Under the pieces are notes generated by a model, which had not been told where the DNA came from, made no database searches, and saw only the letters and a program-made list of their open reading frames with translations. Below, one piece after another: positions 53,956 to 62,629 of a stretch of 64,000 bases of DNA (position 1 is the first letter of the stretch; the number at the start of each line of letters is the position of its first letter). Source of the DNA: Pyropia haitanensis (lineage: Eukaryota; Rhodophyta; Bangiophyceae; Bangiales; Bangiaceae); the NCBI GenBank assembly GCA_008729055.1, contig SDUX01000002.1, positions 3,623,874 to 3,687,873 of the forward strand, in the 5' to 3' direction. Made by a program: the position numbers and the translations under genes.

Positions 53956-54912
53956 ATGGCCGGCCCCGCCCGCGTGCCCCGTGCGGTTGCGCTGGTGGCG
54001 GTAGTGGTCGCGGCGGTCGCCGCCGCCGCCGCCGGCACGTCCCGCGAGATCCGCGCCTGCCGCGCGGCGGCGGTGTGGAACCTCTGGGCGCTCGGCGACG
54101 TGTCCCTGACCGCCACCGAGGTGGGGGGCCCGCTGGCTGTGGGAGGGGACGCCCGCCTGGTCAACGTGTCTGTCAATGCGGGCGGCGCCTGCGGCGCGGG
54201 GGGGCGGCCGCCACGGGGGGTGGTGGCGCTGGGGGTGGGCGGCCGTCTATTCGCAGCCGGCGGGCGGATCCGAGCGGGCCACGTCCTGGTCCGCCGCGTC
54301 CGTGGCCGGGTGGCCCCCTCCGTGGGCCTCACCTGCGCGGCGGTTCGTGATGGGTGTTTTGACCTGGGGGCCCTGCCGGGCGAGACGCTGTCCCTCCACG
54401 ATGGTACGTGCGCGGCGGCGCCTACGCTGTGCCGCACCACGGTGGACGCATCGTCGGGGGACGTTACGCTGGACGTGGACGGTGCCGTCTTTGACGCCCT
54501 CTGCGAGGTCGACGCGGCCGCCCTGCGCGTCGCCCCACGGGTGTCCATTGTCGGCCGCCGCCGCCGTCAGCAGGTGCTGGTCAAGGTGCTTGGCGGCGGC
54601 GGCGGTGGTGGCACGGCCGGCGGCGGCAGCGACGACGGGGAGCGGCTGACGCTGACCCGCACGGCCTTTCCTGGCTGGACCCCCCGCCGCACGGCGGTGG
54701 CGTTTTGCGGTCTCCCGCGGGTGGAGCTGGCTCGCCTGCACCTCCCCGCCGCGGTCTTTTCGCCCCGAACGGACCTGTCGGGGGGGGAGGGCGCCACCAT
54801 TACGGGGTCGACCTGGGTGCGCGCCGCCCGGGGGGGGATCTCCTTCCGCCACGCCCCGTACGCGTGCGACTTTCGCTTTGCCCGGGACGAGCCGCCGCCG
54901 GGAGGATGCTAG
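53956..54912 (+). CDS. Secreted choice-of-anchor-A-like protein
   Basis: 318 residues, no intron, no frame break. After a signal peptide (VALVAVVVAAVAAAAAG) the segment WNLWALGDVSLTATEVGGPL followed by AVGGDARLVNVSV (residues about 40-75) matches the start of the choice-of-anchor A domain, known from bacterial surface proteins and some fungal and oomycete secreted proteins (pattern WN...LGD.....DVEG..AVGG). The rest contains paired Cys (CAAVRDGC, CAAAPTLC), DVTLDVDGAVFDALC and FCGLPRVELARLHLP, again fitting a beta-sandwich repeat (ITGSTW..). No LPXTG or membrane anchor is present. A cell-wall or matrix location is inferred. The start ATG at 53956 is followed directly by the signal sequence. 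Confidence 0.7.
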   Translation: MAGPARVPRAVALVAVVVAAVAAAAAGTSREIRACRAAAVWNLWALGDVSLTATEVGGPLAVGGDARLVNVSVNAGGACGAGGRPPRGVVALGVGGRLFAAGGRIRAGHVLVRRVRGRVAPSVGLTCAAVRDGCFDLGALPGETLSLHDGTCAAAPTLCRTTVDASSGDVTLDVDGAVFDALCEVDAAALRVAPRVSIVGRRRRQQVLVKVLGGGGGGGTAGGGSDDGERLTLTRTAFPGWTPRRTAVAFCGLPRVELARLHLPAAVFSPRTDLSGGEGATITGSTWVRAARGGISFRHAPYACDFRFARDEPPPGGC

Positions 54913-56431
54913 GAGGGTGGCACGGCTTGTGAGTCGGGGTGTAGCGTGGCGGGGGTGGGACTGTGGTGAGGGTCGCGCGTGGTTCGTGTCAGCGGCGGCA
55001 CGCACCGCAGCATCGGAACGGAAAGCGCGTTTGGAATGTACCCAAGTGTCTATTCTGTTACGGGAAAGATTCAGATGAATTCGGCCTGAGGCTCAATTGA
55101 AGCTCTGCCCGAATCGCCCATTGCAGCACCGCATTATATGAAATGGGGCATCCTGCCACCTACGAAAGCAGTCACTTGGCGCTTCACGGCGGCCCTGCTG
55201 CGCGAGCTTCGATGATGACAACAGTGTGGGTCTGCTACAAACCGGCTTCCGTGCGAGGTACGTGTGGTCTGCTGCCGCTCTGACCGATGTCCGCAGTGTC
55301 CTGCGCTGGACCTCTCCTGGAAACACCCCGACGCAAGCGAGGGGCGGGCGGCCGGGGCCTGTAGGTATGGGAGGGGCCCGTGCGCATCCAAGGTCAGAGC
55401 TATACTGTTGGAGGGGTGTAGAGAGAGGATACTGGTGGTCTGTCATCTGGAGGTGGTGGGGTGGTGGGATTGGCCACTGTGACGTGTGCGTCGCGCTTAT
55501 ACGCTGTAGGAAGGCGCGCGGGCGTGTTGGTCCGACTCTCAGAACAGAAAACAAGTGCAACAGTGTCTGGCAGTGTGCGGAGCGCAGCCGCGACCATGTA
55601 TCAGTTGCGTTTGCTGGCCACCACGAGCGGAGATGTTGGAGCTCTCACGCAATGGCACCGGACGACCCGTCAGTCCTCCCCCTCCCAGCCGCCATCAACC
55701 ACAATGGCGGCACAACGGCAACGGCGTACGGCGATGGGGCGTGTCTGGCCCACCTCGAGACGCCTGTTGCCACGTCTGCCAGACGCTCCAGCCATGGGTG
55801 CGGCCGCCATCGGCCGAGGTGAGCTCGGTACAGCCACCCCCACGCACGCATACGGTCGCCGCCGCAGCCGCCGCCGCCGCCGTCGCCGCCGTCGACAGCG
55901 CCGCCCGTAGCATCCAAAGGCGGTGGCGTCGGTTTGGCAGGCGCGACCGCCACGCCCGTGTCCGCCTCGGGAGCCCACACCCGGTAGCCGCAAACGCCGC
56001 AAGCACCGCCCTCACCCCGGCCGCCCACGGGCGACGCTCGAGCCGTCGTTACCCCCCCTCCCCCCCCCCCCTGTACCCCCTCCAACCTGTCAAAAAAGTC
56101 AATTGAGACTGTTCAGACTGTTGGCTTACTATTCTCGAGACTGTTACTTTGTTACTTTGTGGGAATGTAATGTATACTCTCAGTAAATACTCTAATCGAA
56201 AGGCCAGGGAACCTGCCCGCGGTCGCGCGGGCATTCGCCCGCCCGTTTTTGGCGCGAGCGCACGGCGTCTGTCGGTGACCGGGTGGTATGGACCGCAGCA
56301 CCCGCCCACGCGGGCCGTGCGCACCGGCCGTGCCTGTGCGCCCCCCCCCCCCGACGTCCCCCCCCCCCCCCCACCCCCCCCCCCCCCACCCCCCGCCGCC
56401 CCCCCCCCCCACCACCACCGCCGCGACGACC
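54913..56431. other. Gene-free region, largely low GC
   Basis: 1.5 kb. 55010-55720 and 56085-56215 are clearly lower in GC than the rest; 55850-55910 is a GCC triplet tract. A C-rich leader (56340-56430) precedes the ATG at 56432. No gene recognised. Confidence 0.5.
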
Positions 56432-56811
56432 ATGGCGGCGGGCGTCCCCCTCCACGCCGTCGCCGCCGACGCACGGTCGGCGCTGGCGGAGCTGGCGCCC
56501 ATCCTCGCCGACCGCCTCCTCGGCCGCCTCGTCCGCGTCGCGACCGCCCTCGACGGCCTCGCCGCCGCCGCGGACGCGGCGGCGGCGGCCTCCGCAGCCG
56601 CCGCCGCCGCCGCCGCCGCCGCCACTGCCGTCCCCGCACCGGCCCCACCCGCCGCCGCGGCAGCGGCGACGGCGGGCGGTGGCGGTGGCGGCTGGGCGGG
56701 ATGGCCGCCGCCCGCCCGTCACGCCGCCGCCTGGCACGGCGGCGGCGTGCCGTCGCCGCCGCCGCGTCCACAGTGGCCACTGGCGGCGGCGGCGGCGGCG
56801 GCGCTGCCGCT

Positions 56812-56842
<31 letters not shown>

Positions 56843-57647
56843 CCGCCGTTGCTGCCGCACTCGGCGCCGCCCATGACGCCGCTAGACGAGCCCGCCGGCG
56901 TCGCCGGCGGCGGCGGCATGGCGGCCGCCGCGCCGGCGGCGCGCCCACCCTCCCCCCCCCCCCCCCCCCCCCCCACCACCACCACCGCCGCCGCCACGTC
57001 CGCCACCCCCACCGTCCCTGTCACAGGTGGCCCCCCCCCCCCCCCCTCCCCGCCCACCGTCGCTGCCATTGCCGGCCGGCGTGGCGGCCGAGGCGGCGCC
57101 CGCACCCGGCGGCGGGCAGCCCCTGTCGGCACCCCCACCTGCACCCCCACCCCTACCCCCCCCACCACCACCACCACCACCACCACCGCCACCGCCGCCG
57201 TCCCCACCGCCGCCGCCGCCGCCAGCCGCCGCGACGGCAGCGGCGGCAGCGTCGGCCGCGGCGGCGGCAGCCGCCGCGCCACCAACGGCGGCGGCGCCAT
57301 CCCCCCTGCCGTCACAGCCAACGGCGGTGGCGGCACCCGCGCCGACCGCGGCGGCGCCCCCACCCCGCCCGCCGCCGCCGCCGCCGCGTGGGCGGGCGGC
57401 GGCGGCGGCGGCGGCCGCGGCGGGGCGGCCGCCCGCGGCAGAGCCGCCGCCGGCGGCCGCGCCGCCGCCGCGGCCGCCGTCGCCGGCCGCGCGGCGGCGG
57501 CGGCCACCGGCGGTGCCGCCGCCGCCGCCGCCTCTGCCGCCGTCGTTGCCGTTGCCGTTGCCGCCGCTGCCGCCGCCGTCGCCGTCGCCGTTGCCGGCGG
57601 GGGCGGCGGTGGCTCCGCCCACCCCGGCGGCGGCGGCGGCGGCGGGT

Positions 57648-57679
<32 letters not shown>

Positions 57680-58240
57680 CGCCCCCCCACCGGCGGTGGG
57701 GCACCCCCCCCCTGCACCCGTCGCGGCGGCGGGCGGCGGGTCGCCCGCGTGGCGGCCGCCGCCGGCCGCCGCCGCCGGCGTGCCACCCGCCCCGGCCGGC
57801 GCCGCCGCCGCCGCTGCGGGTGCGGCGGCGGCGGGTGCGGCGGCGGCGGGTGCGGCGGCGGCGGCAACGACGGCGCCGGCCGCCGCGGCCACCCCCACGA
57901 CGCTCTCCCGCGCGTCACCGCCGCTGGGCACGCCCCCACCGACGCTGCCGACGCCGCCGCCGCCGCCGCCACCGCCGGCCGCCGCGGCGGCCGCGTCGCC
58001 GCCGCTATCGGCACCCGCGGCGCCGCCGCCGTGCCGGCCGGCGGCGGCGGCGGCGGCGGTGGCGGCGCCCGCCGCGGCGGTGGCGGCGGCGGCGGCGGCG
58101 GTCCCCCCTGCGGACCGCGCGCCCGTTGCGCGCGCCCCTCCCCGTCTGCTCGTCGCTGCCGGGCCCGGGGCGGCCGGTCGTTGCGCCGCCGCACCGGCTC
58201 ATCCAGCGGCGGCGGCCGACACGGCGGCGGCGGCGGCGGC

Positions 58241-58272
<32 letters not shown>

Positions 58273-58694
58273 TGGTGCCGCTCCCCCTCTTTGATGCCGT
58301 CGCGGCAGCAGGGGCGCCCGCGGCACCCGCCGGGCTGCCGGCGTCGCCCCTAGTCGCGACGGCCGCCGCCGCCGCCGCCGCCGCGGCAGACCCCCCGCGA
58401 CCGCCGGCGGTGGCGGCCGCGACGACGGCGGCGGCGGCGCCGCGGGCGGCACCCGCGGCGGCGGCGGCTGCTGGGCGGCCGCTGACGGCGGCGGCGGCCG
58501 CTGCCGCCACCGCGGCGGTGCTCGTTGCGCGGCCGCTGCCGTCGGCGCGGCCGCTCGCCGCCGCCACCGCCGTGCCGCGGCGGTCGCCCGTGCCGCGGCG
58601 GCCGGCGGCGTCGGCCGCCGCCGCCGCCGCGGTCGGCCCAGCCGCGGTGCCGCCTGTCCACCCCGATGGCGGGGGCGCTCCGACAGCCGCCGCC

Positions 58695-58725
<31 letters not shown>

Positions 58726-60177
58726 CCGTCACCGCCGCCGCCACCGCAGGGGCTGCCGACGCTCCCCGCCGGCCGGCAGCGGCCGCCCCCCTGGCGGTGC
58801 CCGCCAGCCCGCCCGCCGGGGACACCCCCACCGGCGGCACCCCCCATCCGCTCCGCCTCCCCGCCTCGGCCGCCGACGTTGGCGGCGCGGGCGCGCCGCC
58901 GCCGCCGTCGCCGCCACGCGGCGACGGCGGTGGCGCCGACGGCGGCCGGGGGGGGTCCCAGGCCAGCGCCACCCCGCTCCGCCGCCGCGGCGGTGTCGAC
59001 GGCGGCGGCGGCGTCGACGGCGGCGGCGGTGGCGGCGGCGGCGGCGGACGGGGTGACGGCGGTGGGTGCGGCGGCGGCGGTGGGTGCGGCGGCGGCGGTG
59101 GGGGTGCCGGCGGCGGCGGTGGTCGCGGCGGTGGGGGTGCCGGCGCGCCGCCGCCGCCGCCCGCACGCCTGGCCGTGGCGGGGACCCGCCGGGGGGGGGG
59201 GGCGCGGCAGCTGGCCAGTGTGTCGGCCGGGCCGGCGGCGGCGGCGGCGGCGGCGGCCGCCGCGGCGGCGGCCGCGGCCGCGACGGCGGCAGCGTGTGGC
59301 GGCGGCCGTAGTATCCGCGCGCCCGCCGGTCGTCGCGCCGCCGCCGCCGGCGGCGGCCGGCCGGCCGCCCCACCTCCGCCCCCCGTGACGGGCGGCCACA
59401 CGGTGGCGACGACGCCCGCGCCGTGGCGCCACTGGGCGCTTGCCCCCCCAGCGACGCCCGCCCGGGCCGCCACAACCGCAGCGGCGGCGGCGGCGACGGG
59501 CGCGCGCGCGGCCGCGGCGGCCACGGCGGCCGCGGCGGCAGCCGTGACAGCGGCAGCGCCGCCGCCTTTGCCGCCGCCTTTGCCGCCGCCTTTGCCGCCG
59601 CCGCCGCCTCCGCCGGCCGAGGCGCCCGCACCGCCCGCCGTGGCCGCCCGCCGGCGGCGGCCGTCGCTGCCGCCGCCGCGGGTGACCGCCGGGGATATCG
59701 CCGCGGCGGCGGCGGGCGTCGGGTGGGCCACCCCGCCGCCGCCGCCCGTGCCGGCCGTCCCCGCCGCGGCGTGTGCGGCGGCGGCCAAGGGGGCAGGGGG
59801 GGGCGGCCGCAAGCGCGCCGCCCCGGCCGACGGCGCGGCGGTCACGCCACGGGCGGCCACGCCGGCCGGTGGTGGTGGCGGCGGCGGTGGTGGCGGTGGC
59901 GGCGGTGGGGGTGGGGGTGGGGGTGGCGGCGGTGGGGGTGGGGGTGGTGGCGGCGGCGGCAAGCGGCCCAAGACGGCGGCGGCGGCGGCGCCCTCGCGCG
60001 TCGCCGTCGCGGCGCGGGGCGTCTGGCGCGCCGACTGGGAGGCGCACCTGTGGGCCGCCGCCCGCGCGGCAGCGCCGGCGCGGCGGCCGCCCGCCGCGGC
60101 CGCCGCGCGGCGGGCGCGGCGGCCAACGCCGGCGCGGTGGCGGGCGGTGTTGTTGGACGAGGCTGGTGCGCGCGCCC

Positions 60178-60213
<36 letters not shown>

Positions 60214-60299
60214 AGGCGGCAGAGGCGGAGGCGGCGGCGGTGGTGGCGGCGGGGGCGGCACGGGATGCCCGCGCGGGCGGGGGGGGGCGGGGGGGATGA
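56432..60299 (+). CDS. Very large Ala/Pro-rich protein, possible nuclear factor
   Basis: About 1280 residues after one frame correction in the 16-base C run at 57031-57046. The N-terminus (MAAGVPLHAVAADARSALAE, LAPILADRLLGRLVRVATAL) is an ordinary amphipathic helical segment. The next 1000 residues are Ala, Pro, Gly, Thr tracts. Near the C-terminus are two basic clusters, GGRKRAAPADG and GGGKRPKTAAA, that could be nuclear localisation signals. They are followed by an ordered-looking block VAVAARGVWRADWEAHLWAA and RRPTPARWRAVLLDEAGA. I recognise no DNA-binding or enzymatic domain. The G-rich tail after 60299 fits a gene end. A regulatory nuclear role is only suggested by composition and basic clusters. 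The coding status is supported by the very long open frame; its function is unknown. Confidence 0.5.
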
Positions 60300-60899
60300 T
60301 GGCGTCCTGTGCGTGCGTGGGGTTTGGAGGCAGGTAGGAAGGGGGGGGGGGGGTGGGTTGGCGAGGCCCCCCTCTGCCGCGGCCGCGGCGGCTGTTGCCC
60401 GCACGGGTGGGGCGCGTCGCCCGTGTCCCCAGCCGCGCAAGCCGTGGCCGTTGCAGGTAAGGGTGGCGGTGGGGCGGGCGGCGGGCCGGCGGGGTGCCCC
60501 CGCGGCTGGCAGCGGCGGCCGGCGGTCCCCCCCGGTGCGCGCCAAACCTTGCGCTTTCCCCGACGCCCGCGCCGCGGTTGGTTGCGCGGCGCTGTCACTA
60601 GCAAGGGCGTGGCGGCTGTTGTCCGAGAGGGTCGCCGCCGCGGAGCAGAGCGGCGTGTCGAGGGACCGGGGCGACAGCTCGTCGTGGAGCGGGCGGAGCG
60701 TCGGAGGGAGGGGTGTGCTGCGGGCGGCGGGCGGATGCGACGGAAGCGGTTTGGACGGCGCATGGATTTTCACGCATCAGGGCTCAGTCTTCATGGATGT
60801 GGCAGTTCTTAATCAAAATATTCGATGGTCGGGGTCTGGTCACCATGCATCCATCCCCCGCGCCTTTGCAGAGCTCGCACCTCAAAAAAAAATCATTCA
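60300..60899. other. Gene-free region downstream of Ala/Pro-rich gene
   Basis: G-rich at 60336-60352, then mixed, becoming AT-rich from about 60760 towards the tRNA gene. No gene seen. Confidence 0.5.
60884..60892 (-). terminator. RNA polymerase III T-run terminator of tRNA-Leu
   Basis: Nine T on the coding (minus) strand, starting 8 nt after the tRNA 3' end; the normal Pol III stop signal. Confidence 0.85.
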
Positions 60900-60997
60900 T
60901 GATGACGGTGAGATTCGAACTCACGCCCCGAAAGACCAGTGCCTTAAACTGGCGCCTTATAGTGGAGTTATTTAATGGACCACTCGGCCACGTCACC
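60900..60997 (-). tRNA. tRNA-Leu(AAG) interrupted by a 19-nt insertion in the D-loop
   Basis: Minus strand. Acceptor GGTGACG pairs with CGTCATC (one G-T) and is followed by discriminator A. The anticodon arm is CCAGT-TTAAGGC-ACTGG, giving anticodon AAG with a normal 7-nt loop and no intron at 37/38. A class II variable arm (TCTTTCGGGGC) and a perfect T-arm (GTGAG-TTCGAAT-CTCAC, box B intact) follow. The D-arm reads GCCGAGTGGT, then CCATTAAATAACTCCACTA, then TAAGGC. Removing the 19 nt (plus-strand 60960-60978) leaves GCCGAGTGGTTAAGGC, exactly the usual tRNA-Leu D-arm. Within the insert CCACT can pair with AGTGG of the 5' exon, forming a local 5-bp helix at the junction. All other elements are intact and a T9 terminator follows, so I read it as a functional gene with a D-loop intron. 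A pseudogene with an insertion is the alternative. Confidence 0.88.
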
Positions 60998-62629
60998 TTT
61001 TCACATGACGGCAAGGTGCATAAACTCTTTGTTATACATGAACGATACAAGTGATCGGCGGTGTCGGCAATCAAGGCGCGCGTGACAGCCACAGCGTACT
61101 CATTGAAACCCACCAGAGGCGGTATCGGTGGACAGACGGCCATCAAGGCCGACGGTGGCGCTGTGTTGAGAGCTCCCTCCGACCACCGCGCCACGCCGGT
61201 CGTCGCGGTACACCTCTGCTTGCGTCTCCTCACAGCGTCGACCCGCGACCGGCCACCGCCACCACACACCTTTTGGCTCACCGTCTCTTGGGTGGCGCAG
61301 CTGATATCGCCGCTCCTCCTTTCCTCCTCGCGTGCGATGCAGCAAGTGAGGCCGCAAAAGCGACCGCAGACGCTGTTGGGGGACAACCTGTGCCTTCAGC
61401 GAAACTCCGGAGCTTTCAGCCACGACTTCGCCCGGTTTATGCGCTCTTGCAGTCGCTTAAGAGCCAAAGTAGTCTGTATCGACGGGGAAGATGTGGACCA
61501 GTGCTGTGGTCTCAACCGTCAGCACGGTGTCATTGTTCAGCGCCTGCTTTTCCCCGCCCCCGGACGCGTCGCCGTCGCCTGTGTCGTGAACGAGCACTTG
61601 CACCATTCCACTGACCTCACCCTGTACTTTGACGGTGGCAATCGTCACTTCAGACCCGCCGTACCTACAAGCTGTTACAGCCACTGGGGAGGCCCGCGGG
61701 CGCAAGGTTGGCTCTGCTGGGAAGGTCGCCTATTTTTATCATGCGAGGATGCAAAGGCGTCGAGTGAGCGTGAAGGTGACACGCTTCGTGGGATGCAATT
61801 ATCGTACCACATGTCCTCTGACCGCGTGATGGGGGGCTACTGTTGATCAATAAGGACAGATGAGCAATCTCACGAGACGACCCGCGCAAGGCGAGGTCAT
61901 GCCAGACAACCGCCACCCCACCAATAGGCTTCTGGCGGTATGTCATGACGGCTGTGCCCCACCATCCATTGTTCGCTGAGCCAATGAGCACCGAGGAACC
62001 AAGAAACTTCCACGTTCCGTGCCCAATCTCGGCTCATCTCGCCACAGACCAGCGCACGTGGGACAGACACTTGGGCGCAGTGGCAGGGCGGGTCGGCCTC
62101 GCGGCCACCCCGCCGCCTCATTTCCCCGGCCAGTCCGTCACTGGTCGTCCGTGTTGCCCAGCGCGCCTGGCCACTGCCGGCCCGACGGGGTCGGTCTTGG
62201 CCACGTTGACACTGCAGACACGGGGGACTGGGACCGCCCCCCCCCCCGCCGCTCTGCGAGCCGAGGAAATAATTCGGCAGGCCACACCGCCAAGCGCTGT
62301 GTTGCTGCCGGCGTACGCCTACACCACTCGGGGTGGTTGGTCTACTTGGCCCCGACGCAGCCTCTGCGGTTGTCGCAGTCGACAAGTGCACTGAAGACCG
62401 GCCCGGCCGCTGCGACGTGCACGGCGTCCCACCTCCTGCATCGTCTGCCTGTCAAGACTGCTACGGCGTTCTACCTCCTACTGCACCGTCTCCCTGTCAA
62501 GACTGTCACGGCGCTCTACCTCCCACTGCACCATCTTCCTTCCCCGGCCGCGGCCTTGAGTTGTGTCCCCTCCGGTCTGTGTCACTGCTGCACGCCGTAG
62601 CCACCGCCTCTGTTACCGCCTCTGCCGTC
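60998..62629. other. Gene-free region of mixed composition
   Basis: 1.6 kb, notably lower GC than most of the window. Open frames up to 260 codons exist (for example 61061-61846) but show no recognisable family and no G/C-rich codon bias like the real genes. A 45-bp tandem repeat lies at 62439-62528, close to the hydrolase start. Confidence 0.5.
62439..62528. repeat. Two 45-bp tandem repeats
   Basis: CATCGTCTGCCTGTCAAGAC... (62439-62483) is followed by CACCGTCTCCCTGTCAAGAC... (62484-62528) and a 12-base partial third copy. The unit is a multiple of three, but the frame carries no recognised protein. Confidence 0.88.

Noticed and set aside
61061..61846. 261-codon plus-strand open frame
   Set aside because: Ordinary composition without any recognisable motif, no C-rich leader or G-rich tail, and neighbouring frames equally open.
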